Source: Fulvia fulva (lineage: Eukaryota > Ascomycota > Dothideomycetes > Mycosphaerellales > Mycosphaerellaceae). Taken from it: a DNA stretch of 64,000 nt. Position 1 is the stretch's first letter, and every line of letters begins with the position of its first letter. Below the pieces are notes generated by a model, which was not told the origin of the DNA, did no database searches, and was given only the letters and a program-made list of their open reading frames with translations. Location: NCBI RefSeq assembly GCF_020509005.1, contig NC_063016.1, forward strand, positions 1 through 64,000, read 5' to 3'. The position numbers were made by a program, and so were the translations under genes. Shown piece by piece: positions 1-11,209 of the stretch.

Positions 1-74
1 CCTAACCCTAACCCTAACCCTAACCCTAACCCTAACCCTAACCCTAACCCTAACCCTAACCCTAACCCTAACCC
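1..74. repeat. Telomere, CCCTAA repeats
   Basis: About twelve perfect tandem copies of CCCTAA, C-rich strand reading 5' to 3' from the first base, as expected at the left end of a chromosome. The repeat runs directly into RIP-mutated gypsy sequence at about 74-75 with no spacer and no telomere-associated gene. The unit is the TTAGGG type used by filamentous fungi. Confidence 0.98.
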
Positions 75-1538
75 TAGTTTTTAGCTACAGACCGACGGCT
101 AGACCGAAATTACGAACGCTATCCTCGAGTAGGTCCTTCGTTACTTTGTCGACTACTACTAGAAGGATTGGCCTTAGTATATTCCTACGGTAGAGTTCGC
201 TACTCGTAACTAGGACTCGGAGACTACTAGCTACTCTCCCTTCTATACTACGAGAGGTTACTACCCTCGTATAGGTATAGAACTAGAAGAACCTCTCCCG
301 CCTACCGAAGACGTAAACGAGTAAGTAGTAGACGAGTTCGCTACTATACTCTTATAGATCTATAAAGAAGTTCACGACGAGATAGTATACGTATAAGCAA
401 TCTACGAGGATTAAGCTAATCGTCGTCGCTAGCTAGCTCCCGACTACTAAGTAGGCGATATAGTCTACCTTAACTCTAAGAACATTAAGACGGACCGCCC
501 TCTAAGAAGCTAAACTAGAAGAACCTAGGTCCTTTAAGATTACCGAGCGTATTAGTTTATACGCCTACCGTCTAGCTCTTCCTACGAATATAAAGATCTA
601 CGACGTCTTCTATCTCGTACGCCTTCGGCCGTCGGCTAAGGACCTATTCCCGAACTAAAACTAAGATATACTAGGTCCTCCCGATAAAGTAGAAGTCGAC
701 GAGCCTATTAACCTACCTTCTAACGACTATACCGTCCGTAAGATCCGGGGAATCCGTATAGAGCCTAACGACGTTAAAGGACTACCGCCGATAAAGTATA
801 AAGTCGAATAGTAAGGTTACCCTAAGTAGGATACTTTATAGGAACCTATCCAATATATTATCTTTAATCGTTAAGTAATCGAAGAATACTACGCCCGCGT
901 AGACGGCCTAGAGGTCAATATCGGTAGGCTTTTCGAATCTAAGCTCTTCGACGGGGCTTACTAATAGTATATCGACTATAATATTAGGCCTAGGCCTAGT
1001 ACTAAAGCTGAACATCCTCGATATATAGAACTACTACGGCTTCGTAGGAACTTAGCTTTATTCGGGGGGGCTACTATTATAGTCTCCCTATAGAGTATAT
1101 AGAAGGTAGGGACAGAAGAGCCTTAGAGTACTTAGAAGTCGTTAAGAAGTAATAGTCTAGCTTAGTATATAAGCGCTAAGAATTATATGCCCCGTAATAT
1201 TTACTACGGGACCTAGCCCTCCAAATTCACCCCTCTACTAAACCTTAATAGATTTACTTCGGCTCGTAACTATATGACTTACGGTACTCCCGCGAGTACC
1301 CGCGACTACGCTAGACCCTAGAAGAAGCACGTAGAAGACTCGGAACGTAGGGCAGGTTAGAATAAGGTTTTAAGCAAAGCTACTAAGCGCGGCTTCGTAC
1401 GGGTTAGCCCTATTAATACGGGGACACGTACTCGTAAGGGTCGCGTATAAATATCTAGCCTTCCCTAGGCCTCTCTTACTTTCTTCGTCTTTCGTTTTGT
1501 ATAGCAATCATACTATACCCTTTATATCTACACTTCGC
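75..1538 (+). mobile_element. Ty3/gypsy chromovirus copy A, 3' part, RIP-mutated, truncated by telomere
   Basis: This stretch aligns base for base with the 3' part of the intact gypsy D (from about 14264 on): the end of the integrase core, the chromodomain and the start of the 3' LTR (LTR start at 1075, TGT changed to TAT). Differences are nearly all CA-to-TA or TG-to-TA, the RIP signature, and create many TAG/TAA stops. The left side is lost at the telomere, so 5' LTR, gag, protease and RT are absent. The LTR is interrupted at 1538 by element B and resumes at 7414. The copy sits inside the 3' LTR of copia C1. No coding capacity remains. Confidence 0.93.
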
Positions 1539-1722
1539 TATTACGGGCAGCCCGCGACCCCTTACTATAGCTACGTCGGCCCGGCTGAACCGCGGACCTT
1601 CTATATCGGGTTAGCGCGGCTTAGCTTTACTTTTTAACTTCGCCGCGCCTCGCGCTCCTCTTTCGTAGCTTCGTAGAACAATAACTATCTTATTCGGACC
1701 CTATAGTACACGCGCCCTTATA
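1539..1722 (+). repeat. Gypsy B 5' LTR
   Basis: 184 bp, same length as the 3' partner at 7230-7413. Differences are C-to-T or G-to-A in CpA/TpG context. Confidence 0.9.
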
Positions 1723-4700
1723 GTTTGTTCTACCTTACTACCTAGATCGCGGATCTAGGTAAGGGACGCGTAATAATAGGAATAGATAGAACCGTAGAAC
1801 TCGAGAACGCGTAGAGCCGTATCAGAATATAGAACACGGTAAGGCGTATAGCGCGTAGATACCTAGAGAACGTAACGCGGCGATACTATTAGTAGGTGGT
1901 CGCGCGCTCGTAGACAGTCAGGATATAGGCACCGTTACGCCTTCCCCGAACCTAGACAATATGACTTTATAAATAGCGAACGGCGGTATACTACCGCTAC
2001 CTAAGCCTAAGGGCAATAGTAAGTAGCGTATATCTCTTTTCCCCGACCTCTCCTCTTTTCCTTAGAGTTAGATATAGGACGATAACCGGCGGGTCATAGT
2101 AGACACCGGTGTCGCGCTATAACAAGAGATTAATAAAGCTTACTAGAAGGCCTTCGAGCGAGAAGAAGGTAGTAAGATTGACTTTATAGAACTGTTCGAG
2201 TTTAAGCTCGAAGAGAACCTAGGCGGCGACCTAGACGAGGTGTATCTATTACTCGACGAGGTAGAACACATTCTCGTATCCGAATACTAGAATGTCACCC
2301 TAGACAACCTTACGACCCTTACATCCTAACACCCGAAGACTACCTACGACTTCGTACTATAAGTAGTTAACACGGCAATTACTAAGGGTAGATAACTCGA
2401 TATAATAGAGCGAGCTAACGACCTCTAGAATACCTAGTACACTACGCTATACACCGAATACGACCGCATCTATAAGATGCTACGAAGTGAAGAGCTTGTT
2501 ATATAGAAAATGGCAGTAGATCTTAAGAGTAAGAAGGATTGCGACCTAGCTAAGTTATAAGAGCTAGGGAAGAAATATAAGGAAGCTAATAACCTATATA
2601 AGCAGTTTAGCGAGATCTACGAGAAGGAGAAGAAGAAGGCATAAGATACTAAGGCGAAGAACTAGGCCCTATAACAAGAAGTCGATGACCTAAAGGCTCG
2701 GCTTAAGGTAGGAGACACTATATAGAACGGAGGTAGGGGCCGCTTAGGCCGCCGACCCTCTCGTTCCCGCCTACGCGAGACCTTACTCGAGTAGCTATTA
2801 CGTAGGTATCGCGAAGCTACTAGTAGAGGGGGCGGTAGCGGTAGTAGTAATAACGATAACGATAGAGACGACGATAACCGTAGCGATAATAGCCGAGGAC
2901 GTAATAACGACCGTCCGCGACTAGGACCTAATAATAGTCGTAACTCGAGAATACGTAACACCCGTACCTAGACACTACTAGTTGACCTTCTAGAACGTCT
3001 CTTCACTATTGACCGTACCCTTACTCGCGGTATAGAGATCGGTAAGGGTGTGCCCGACCCTAAGCACTTTAAGAACGATAACGACCCTAATTTCGATAGC
3101 TAGTATAGTAGTGTTCTCCTAAAGCTAACTATAGTAACCTTCCGTACTAAGGTAGATAGTCTACGCTTCGTATATAGGTAGACATAAGGTGATCCTTAGC
3201 GAAGTATTAAGCCGAGGATCCCTATGCCTAGATAGTAGTCCTTTAACGAGTTTAAGACTAGAGAAGAGTTGTTAGACTAGATAACACGCTAATATAGTAT
3301 ACGTAATAAGGGAACTAAGGCTATAGTTAATATTGCTACCTATAAGTAAGAATAAGGCGAAACCTTTATAGCCTTCTATGCCCGCTACTCGAAGTTACGC
3401 GCCTAGATGTTATAGACCGATAAGACCGAGCTTATACTATTCCGTAACCGACTAAACCGCAAGTACTTTATTAAGACCTTCGGCGACCGCGAAGTCGACC
3501 GCCGCCTAGATAGTATATAAGACGTTATCGAGGAGTACACCGTACTAGACGAGAGTTTCTACGAGACAGATCGACTATACCCGTAGAAGGAGCGCCCCCG
3601 GGGCAATAGTAACTCGAACAGTAATAGCGGCTAGAATAACTAGAATAACGGTAACGTAGTTACTAGTGCCGCTACCGGTATAGTAGGTGCCTTAGTATAG
3701 CGCCTACTATAGTACGCTAGTACTAAGAAGAAGGAGGATCTACCGACATATCTATAGAACCTACCTACGCTTAACCGTAAGTAGCGCGAAGACCTTAAGA
3801 AGTAGGGTAAGTACTACCGCTACCGTATAGGTTCTTACGTATCGACTAACCCTAAATGCCTAATATATAGGTACGATAGCGACTATCGCCTACCGCGTCT
3901 ACGTAATACTACGCCGAATCCGAACGCGAACCTTAGTTCCCTAGCCGCCGATCCGCGGTAGGGAAATAGCACGACCGCTACCTAAGCGTAGTAGATAGCG
4001 GTCACTCGAACTTCCTAGGACAGAAAGAGTATAAGATTAAGAGACACGGAACGTAAGAGACGGTAATAGACTATAGTAAGGAGCTTAAGATATCGGCATA
4101 CGTACTAGATAAGTAACAGCTAGCTATATACCCTTGTATAGTGTTACCCGTAATAATATAATAGAGAAAGGCTCGAGGCCTTATAGATTCTACTTCTACC
4201 TCTCTCTTTCTTAACTAGAAATTTATACGCAAATATATAATACCCCTAATCCCTTTAACGCAAAGCCGACGACTAACACTAGGAGATAGAACGGCCACTA
4301 CGCGGTAGATTACACACGCGGCCCCTATAGACGTAGTTATAGGCGATTATTACGAGTAAATGTTATACTACGTCACCGACCTCGAATACGACATCGTCTT
4401 TAGCCTACCGTAGCTTATAGCGTATAACCTAAACATCTTCTAGGAGATAGGCGAGGTGGTATTTAGGTCGGATTACTGCTTTGGTCACTGTCTATAGAAT
4501 AAGACACCGATAACAGTATAATCCCTAAACTACCGCGAGAAGAAGAAGTAGGCACTAGTACGGTACGGACTAGAGCCCTTTACTAGAGATGTAGCGAGCT
4601 TTATAGTAGGAGGGGCAGAGCTGAATGTCTTATTATATGACCTAGAAGACATAGACGATAAAGAAGTGGACTACTAGGGCGTTTCTTAACGCGCGTAGGG

Positions 4701-7229
4701 GATATACGCGTACCGGCCTAGGGCTAAGTGCTTCTACATCATGCCTACTAGGCGTAAGAGCGACGGCGGAGAGCTTAAGCTAAGTGTAATAGCTACTAAT
4801 AATCTAGACCAATTCTTAAACAAGCAGTTTAATTACAACCCGAAGGAGAAGTTACCGCTAATATACTACGATATTACGGACGCTTTCTTAGCTAAGGATT
4901 ATAAAGGACTCCTACCTTACCGACTAGGCGTAGATCATAAGATTCATATTAAGCCTAATAGTCTATAAGAGCTACTATACCGTAAGCCCTACGGCCTAGC
5001 TAAGAAGGAGAACGAGGTAGTTAAGAAATGGCTAGACGAGTAAATATCTAAAGGGAAGGTACGGAAAGTAGGGCAAAAGACGAACTAGTCTCCTACACTA
5101 GTGCTAGTAGTACGTAAGCCTAGAGGTAGGCTACGAAGTTAGCGGGAAGCCGAACTCGAGTATCGAATGTCGACGGCGTACGTAACCGATAACGAGCTTA
5201 AGACCGCGATTAAGGACCTATAGAAAGACCGTACTCCTACACTACTATAGAGAGCGAAGATTTACCTAGTACACTATAAAGTGGATAGCGACCTGCTATA
5301 TATTCGAAACTAATACGACGGCTAGAGCTTATAGGTACTAAATAACTAAGCTTTATAGACTAGGATAATCAAGATAAACTATAACGCTCTAGTAGTAGGC
5401 TATCTAGGACGAGCTCGTACTTATAAACTCGTAGTACGTAAATTCTACTAGCCTAGATTAGCGAGATCCGTACGTAGATATACCGCGAATTGCCGTACCT
5501 ACCGTATAACAAAATCTCTATACTCCTAGCCACTAGGATTACTATAGCCACTTCCTATTCTAGATCGGCCTTAGAAACATATTCTAGTCGACTTCGTTAT
5601 CGGACTCCTAGACAGCACTCTTAACGGTATAGTCTATAACAACATTATGACCGTTACTAATAGGCTTACCAAGGAAGTCGAGCTGATCCCTATTAGCGTA
5701 ATGACAGCATAGAATACGGCAAGGCTTTTCCTTAAATATATGTTCTATCGGCGCGGGTTTCCTAACACTATTATATTAGACCGTAGCAAGTAGTAGGTTG
5801 CTACTACCTTCTAGAAGAAACTCTATAAGATGCTCCGTATAAATCGTAAGCTAAGTTCTTCGTATCACCTAGAAACTAATAGATAGTCAGAACGTACTAA
5901 CTAGGCGATAGAACAGTATCTCCGTATATTTACTAACGAGGCATAGGATGACTAGGCAGAATAGCTATGCCTTACTTAGTTCGCGATCAACAATCACCTG
6001 TCTAAGACTACTAGTATGTCGCCGTTCTACGCTACCTTAGGATACAACCCTAAGTTTATAGAGCGAGTTGACCTAAACGCTAGAAAGGAGGGAGGACTAA
6101 CTACTCTCTAGCGACTAGACGCGCGATTAGTAGAAACCTTTATACGTCGAATTTGCGAGCTTTATAAACACCTTCAAGAGAATATACGAATGTTATAAGC
6201 TCTCTAAGTAGAGGTAGCAAACCGCTACCGAAGTATTCCTCTAGACTATAAGGTAGGTAATTAGGTATATCTTAGTACTAAGAATATCCGTACGACTCGA
6301 CTATCTAAGAAGCTAGATAGGAGATATACCGGCCCTTACTAGATCACGGAAGTTATACCGGCTAGACTCTCTTATCGACTAAAACTATTAGACGCTCTAG
6401 TAGGACTTAATAACTACTTCTACACCTCACTACTATAACGAGCCGACCACCCCGATTTCCTACTACTTAAAGGGTAGTATCTAGCGCCGCTACTACCGAT
6501 AACTATCGAACCTAACACTACCGAGGCTAATATAGCAGCCGATATAGTAGCAGTACCTACATATATATACGAGGTGGAAAAGATCCTTAATATATATACC
6601 CGTAAGCGGGTAGGCAAGGTGAAGAAGGGGCATAAATGTAAAGTAGATACATAGTACAAGGTGAAATAGGCTAGATATCAGAACGAGGAGGATAGTAAGA
6701 CCTAGTAACCTATAGAGGACATACTTAAACACGTAGCCGCCGCTATTATAGACTTTTACTATAACCGGCCGGAGTTGTCTACGCCTATAGGCTTCGTAGC
6801 TCTATCTAACTAGTCCCTACTAGCCACTAAGATACTCGGGCTCAACTCGATTAGGGTCATTCCGAAAGACACCGTTACGAATAAGTCGCCTCGAGCCTTA
6901 CCTCTAATAGAATCTGCTCCGTATATATTCGATACTCGAGTAGAGCCTATAGAGCCTACAATAATACCTAACTTTGGTTATAAGGATTATACGCGAGTAC
7001 GAGCCGAAGACAGACTTAGATCTAGGGCAAGCTAGCTAACTAGATAATATGTTTCTCGAAGGAAGCCGGTCGAGGATAGTCTTAATAGAGCGAATGCGAT
7101 ATTATCGAATGACGACAGGGCACTAGAGGATAATTCGGCGTTCGCGCGATTATAGAGCTCGATAGGCAAGTGGCCTTATAAGGTGAATAACGCTTAGAGG
7201 ACTAAGGCGTGTTTTGGGAGGGGGGGTAC
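1723..7229 (+). pseudogene. Gypsy B gag-pol remnant
   Basis: No long frame survives, but when RIP-type TAG codons are read through, conserved pieces appear. At 2500-2700 there is a charged, coiled-coil-like gag part. At 4741-4968 an open stretch ends in a block resembling the gypsy linker between protease and RT (PYRLGVDHKIHIKP). From about 5570 integrase motifs are seen: LVDFV (first Asp), ILDRS (second Asp) and a QSERTNQ-like block (Glu). At about 6560-6780 there is a chromodomain-like block beginning YEVEKIL. The RT fingers and the YxDD region are missing: sequence jumps near 5130-5160 from the 'RKPRGGLR'-like block to the region before integrase. So RIP acted on a copy that was already internally deleted, or it lost RT afterwards. 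Confidence 0.75.
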
Positions 7230-7413
7230 TGTCACGGGTAGCCCGCGACCCCTCACTATAGCTACGTCGGCCCGGCTAAACCGCGGACCTTCTGCATCGG
7301 GTTAGCGCGGCTTAGCTTTGCTTTATAACTTCGCCGCGCCTCGCGCTCCTCTTTCGTAGCTTCGTAGAACAACAACTATCTCATTCGGACCCTATAGTAC
7401 GCGCGCCCTTACA
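7230..7413 (+). repeat. Gypsy B 3' LTR
   Basis: 184 bp, begins TGTCACGGG and ends ACA after a G-rich tract. It is less mutated than the 5' LTR. Confidence 0.9.
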
Positions 7414-7473
7414 TTCGTACCTATATTCTCGCTTTCACCCTTACATCTTATAGGCTAGGCTCTCACCCTAATA
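7414..7473 (+). repeat. Rest of gypsy A 3' LTR
   Basis: Continues the LTR of copy A after element B. It starts with the second copy of the target duplication (TTCGT) and ends CCCTAATA, matching CCCTGACA at the end of the gypsy D LTR. Confidence 0.9.
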
Positions 7474-7555
7474 CTAGTAGACCCTAGTTACGTGATCTAG
7501 TTATATAACACACCTATACCTATATACTTGTCCTATAGCCTATATGTTCTGAACA
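7474..7555 (-). repeat. Copia C1 3' LTR remnant
   Basis: The last 82 bp of the family I LTR as read on the plus strand, ending in GAACA (normal TCAACA). The left part was displaced by the gypsy A insertion and lost toward the telomere. Confidence 0.88.
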
Positions 7556-7590
7556 CTCCTACTTAGGCTATATAGTCTCCTACAATCCCT

Positions 7591-9560
7591 TTACGTAAGC
7601 TAGAGCTACCTTATAAAGTTTTGGAACTACTAGCTATTAAGGGGCTTTATTAACCTATTAGTAGCTATGTCCTTTATATAGCAGTAGTCTACTATAATCT
7701 TCTTCTACTACTAGAGATGTCTAATATAGTTATATATAACATTAATATGCTTTGACCTTTTATATATATAGGCATCTTTAACAAGTGTTAAAGCGGCTTA
7801 GTTGTTACCTATAAGCTTAACTAGCCTTAGCTCGTTAATAGTGCCCTTGCTTACCCTTATACTCGGCTAGAAAGAGCTCTTTCCTACTAGTTCTAGGCAC
7901 CCTATTTCCCTAAGGACAGCAGCAAGAAATTGTGACTGCTTTGCGGCTGCGTTCATAGCCATGAACTTAGCTTCTATTGTTGATGTTGCAACAGACTTCT
8001 GCTTCCTACTTATCCAGGACACAGGTGATCCACAAAGGAACCACACGTATCCTAGAATTGAGACTCTATCCACTTTGTCTATAGCGTAGTTAGAGTCCGA
8101 GTATCCCTAGAGATTGCCCCCTCCCTTTCTATATATAAGACCTAGGTCTAGGTACGACCGTAGGTATCGGGAGAGCTTCTTTAAAGCCTTTATATACTAC
8201 TACGAGGGATCAGTAACAAATGAGCTAATTCTTCCAAGGGGGAATGCTAAGTCTAGCCTTATTATTGTTATTAGCCACATCTAGGTACTATTATAGCTCT
8301 AGTAATCCTGTTTGTTACACCTCTTATCTATAGGTACCGTAGGTACTAAATACTCGTAGCTCTCTATAGGTAAGTAGGTTAGCGTAGCCTTCTCTCTAGC
8401 TATGTTCATCTTAGCTAAGTTAGCGTGGACATAGTGTCCTTAATTAAGCTTTAAAGTGCCTTAGGACCTATCTCTTATAATCCTTATTCTAAGGATCTTT
8501 GTAGGTTTACTAAGATCTTTAATCTTAAACACTTTTCTAAGCTTAGCCTTAAACTACTAAACATCTAACAGCTTCGGAGCTACAATAGGTATGTCATCTA
8601 TATAGGTAAGGACTATAAGGTCTCTATCCGTATAGATAAGTAGGTATAGATCTACCTAGGACTAGGTAAATCTAATCTTCTCTAGCTTCGTAACACAGAG
8701 CTTGTTCTAGTCTCTAGCTACTTACTTAAGCCTATAAAGGCTTCGTAGGACCTTAAACACTATGTTTAGAGGTGCTTCAACTCCTAGGGGTAGGATTATA
8801 TAGATGTCTTTAAGAAGACTACTTTAGGTAAAAGCATTATTCACATCTACTAGGTGTATCTCGAGATCTCTCTTACACACTACTACTATAAATACTCGGA
8901 GAGTATTATGTCTAATAGTAGGTGTAAAGGTCTCTTCGAAGTCAACCCTATATTTCTATAAAAACCCTCTTATAACTAGTCTTGCCTTAAACTTCTTAAT
9001 AGCTCTACTAATCATTCTTTTTACATTAAAGACCTACCTAGAGGTAATTAGATTCGTACCCTTTAGCGGTACAACTGCTTCCTAGGTGTTGTTACTTACT
9101 AAGGCAATAAGTTCGTCCTCGATTGCCTCTCTCTATATATATCCCTATTCGGGGTCTCCTACGGCTACCTTATAGGACTTTAGGATTAGCACTTCCTGCT
9201 AATAGGCTATAGCCTACCTAATAGTAGCAAATGTATATTCTTCTACGTCGTTTAGAATCTCCTCTACCTAGCTCATTATAGGGTCTAGATAGAACATCTA
9301 GGCGATAAGAGCCTTATAGTATTTAGCCTTATACTCTTTAGAGTTATCATCTCCGTCTCCCCTTAACCTCTTATTGCCTATAACCTAAGGTGGCGCTAGG
9401 TATTCGGATAGGTCGAACTGAACGACATCTTCTTTTTCTTTTATTAGAGTACCCTAATCTCTAAACTTCTAGTATTCCCTAATGTCCTTTAGGGGAGGGG
9501 GAAGTTACATAAATAGCGGTTGCTATAGTGTTAATGACTTAGGTAGGTTCTGTATAGATC
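7591..9560 (-). pseudogene. Copia C1 pol remnant, 3' half (RT and RNase H)
   Basis: Homologous to the last part of the C6 polyprotein, here reverse transcriptase and RNase H. The normal stop is at 7591-7593. Many TAG/TAA stops arise from CAG, CAA and TGG codons. The only recognisable open stretch (about 7867-8073) encodes the RNase H block around SILGYVWFLCG and KQKSVATST, in the patch that escaped RIP. The stop in the QSQVDPC motif (CAG to TAG, near 8650) is also present in C2, C4 and C5 but not in C6. Continues at 15706. Confidence 0.9.
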
Positions 9561-10003
9561 TGTCATGGTCTCCCCACAGAGTGTACAGAAGGTGGGGACA
9601 GAAGAGCCTCAGAGCGCTCAGAAGTCGTCAAGAAGTGACAGTCCAGCTTGGTGTGTGAGCGCCAAGAATCACATGCCCCGCAACATTCACTACGGGACCC
9701 AGCCCTCCAAATTCACCCCTCTACCAAACCTTGAAGCACGTGGAAGACTCGGAACGTAGGGCAGGTTGGAATAAGGTTTTGAGCAAAGCTGCTGAGCGCG
9801 GCTTCGCACGGGTTAGCCCTGTTGATGCGGGGACACGCACTCGCGAGGGTCGCGTATAAATATCTGGCCTTCCCCGGGCCTCTCTTGCTTTCTTCGTCTT
9901 TTGTTTTGTGTAGCAATCATACCATACCCTTTTGCATCTGCACTTCGCACCTGCATTCTCGCTTTCACCCTTGCATCTCACAGGCCAGGCTCTCGCCCTG
10001 ACA
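9561..10003 (+). repeat. Gypsy D 5' LTR
   Basis: 443 bp, TGTCATGG...CCTGACA, matching 15258-15700. It contains the TATA box and the predicted transcription start. Confidence 0.97.
9855..9904 (+). promoter_or_regulatory. TATA box and predicted transcription start in gypsy D LTR
   Basis: TATAAATAT lies at 9855-9863. About 35-40 bp downstream, GTCTTTTGT (9896-9904) is the exact reverse complement of nine bases just inside the internal region (10006-10014). In Tf1/sushi-type elements the RNA 5' end folds back to prime reverse transcription, which would put the transcript start near 9895. The TATA spacing fits. The start site itself is inferred. Confidence 0.55.
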
Positions 10004-10016
10004 TCACAAAAGACCA
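10004..10016 (+). other. Putative self-priming primer binding site of gypsy D
   Basis: Lies directly after the 5' LTR. I see no match to a tRNA 3' end (no TGG start). ACAAAAGAC (10006-10014) is complementary to 9896-9904 in the LTR, the arrangement known from Tf1, whose mRNA 5' end serves as its own primer. The assignment rests on this 9-bp match and the chromovirus context. Confidence 0.5.
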
Positions 10017-10045
10017 ACAAACCGTCAACCACTCGAGTCATCCTC

Positions 10046-11209
10046 ATGGGTGACCACGCCACCGATAGAGGTGTCAACCTCGACAACCAAGACACTCCAT
10101 TCCACTTCAGTGAGTGGACTGACATCCCCTTCTCGAACGCCGCTGCCTTCGGTGCCTGGGCAAACGCCAACCCCGACACCGCCTACGCTCTCATCAACCG
10201 CACCGTCTCCTCTTTCCGCGAGACCGCCCAGCAGGTCGAGCAAGCAAACAACCAAGCAACATACCTTCAAGGTATTGTGAACACCTTCCAGAACCTCGCC
10301 CCGCACGCCGACGACAACCGCCGCCAGCACTTCTCCAAGAAGGTCAACGACCCAGACGAGTTCGACGGCAACAAGAGCAAGTTTGAGGCATTTGAGACAC
10401 AGCTCACCATCAAGCTGTTGGCTAATGCCGACCACTTTCCGCAAGAGAAGGACAAAGTCACGTACGTCTTCTCCCTCCTTCGGGGAGACGCCGCGGCTCA
10501 GGTACAACACTACATCGACAACGCTACGCAGACTATCGGCTGCCCGGACGTCCTCACCTTGATGCAGGACCTCCGTGCTGCCTTTGGTGATCCAGACCGT
10601 AGAGCCACCGCCCAGAACGCCATCCACAACCTCCTCCAGAAGAACAAGAGCTTCGCCGAGTACCTCGCGGCCTTCAACCGCGACATCGGGTTCACCGGCT
10701 ACAACGAAGAGACCAAGAAGAGCACTCTCCGCCGTGGTTTGTCAGCAGAGCTTCTTCGAGCCCTCGAGGACAAGGACGTCGGTGCTATGAGCTTCCGTGA
10801 GCTCGTCGAGACCTGCCAGCGCCTCGACTCCAACATGAAACACACCGCCTCTCTCCTCGCTTCCCGTTCTCAAGGTCGTCAGCCTCGTGGTCCCGGAAGC
10901 CACTTCGCTGCTCCACTAGGCGCCGCCGCTCCTACGGCTCTCCCTCCCGTCTCTGTAGGTGACGCTATGGATCTCAGCGCTGGTGCCGCCGTCCCTCGAG
11001 TCCAGGGCCGCCTCGTCAACGGTAAGCTCACTCCCGAAGAGAAGCTTCGCCGTCGCCAGGCCGGACTCTGCACCTACTGCGGCGGTCCAGGCCACATCGC
11101 AGCCAACTGTCCGCAGCTCGCTGCCCGTAACGCCCGCAACCCGGTTCGCGGCGCTGTCGGCGCTATCGAGCCTGCTCCTGCTGCTCCCGCTGAGCAGGAA
11201 AAAGCCTAG
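10046..11209 (+). CDS. Gypsy D Gag (387 aa)
   Basis: Structural capsid/nucleocapsid protein of the chromovirus. I chose the first ATG after the primer site (10046); the frame is open upstream but only from a TTG inside the LTR. The N-terminal third is polar. The middle (about 10340-10860) has the retrotransposon Gag capsid pattern: KVNDPDEFDGNKSKFEAFE, then a helical region ending in LRRGLSAELL. A CCHC zinc knuckle (CTYCGGPGHIAANC, 11069-11110) follows near the C-terminus, for RNA binding. The ORF ends at TAG 11207-11209, 13 bases past the start of the open pol frame. No damage seen. Confidence 0.93.
   Translation: MGDHATDRGVNLDNQDTPFHFSEWTDIPFSNAAAFGAWANANPDTAYALINRTVSSFRETAQQVEQANNQATYLQGIVNTFQNLAPHADDNRRQHFSKKVNDPDEFDGNKSKFEAFETQLTIKLLANADHFPQEKDKVTYVFSLLRGDAAAQVQHYIDNATQTIGCPDVLTLMQDLRAAFGDPDRRATAQNAIHNLLQKNKSFAEYLAAFNRDIGFTGYNEETKKSTLRRGLSAELLRALEDKDVGAMSFRELVETCQRLDSNMKHTASLLASRSQGRQPRGPGSHFAAPLGAAAPTALPPVSVGDAMDLSAGAAVPRVQGRLVNGKLTPEEKLRRRQAGLCTYCGGPGHIAANCPQLAARNARNPVRGAVGAIEPAPAAPAEQEKA
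11194..11209 (+). promoter_or_regulatory. Gag/pol overlap, putative -1 frameshift region
   Basis: The pol frame is open only from 11194 (stop TGA at 11191-11193) and overlaps the end of gag (TAG at 11207). The overlap holds a run of five A (GGAAAAAG). Pol is in the -1 frame relative to gag. The first in-frame ATG of pol is at 11398, one residue before the protease Asp, so pol must be made by frameshifting or another recoding event. The heptamer is not a textbook X-XXY-YYZ site, so the exact slip site is uncertain. Confidence 0.55.

Larger units (their letters stand above)
1539..7413 (+). mobile_element. Ty3/gypsy element B, full length but RIP-degraded
   Basis: Two 184-bp LTRs (1539-1722 and 7230-7413) begin TGTCACGGG (TATTACGGG in the mutated 5' copy) and end in ACA (ATA in the 5' copy). 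Flanking 5-bp target duplication: TTCGC at 1534-1538 and TTCGT at 7414-7418, the last base changed by a CpA-to-TpA event. The element is inserted in the 3' LTR of gypsy copy A. Its internal region is TA-rich, full of stops, and matches no other element in the window. A G-run (7220-7226) just before the 3' LTR is the polypurine tract. Confidence 0.93.
7474..9560 (-). mobile_element. Copia C1, 3' half, RIP-mutated
   Basis: The minus-strand family I copia copy starts here with an LTR remnant (7474-7555), cut by gypsy A, followed by the 3' part of pol. It is interrupted at 9560 by gypsy D. The other half resumes at 15701: the C5 sequence around 39290 runs straight across this junction once one copy of AGATC is removed. 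Most of the sequence is heavily RIP-mutated, but about 7908-8050 is almost unmutated. Confidence 0.95.

Noticed and set aside
2662..2961. Minus-strand ORF of 99 codons, Leu/Arg/Ser-rich
   Set aside because: Low-complexity translation of RIP-mutated gypsy B sequence on the antisense strand; no start context or protein family.
6420..6732. Two overlapping minus-strand ORFs of 79 codons, hydrophobic
   Set aside because: Overlapping shadows of the RIP-mutated chromodomain region of gypsy B on the other strand.
9721..10179. 152-codon minus-strand ORF over the gypsy D 5' LTR
   Set aside because: Antisense of the LTR and gag start; a shortened version recurs at the 3' LTR simply because the LTR is repeated.
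10025..10627. 200-codon minus-strand ORF
   Set aside because: Antisense of the GC-rich gag frame; no coding features of its own.
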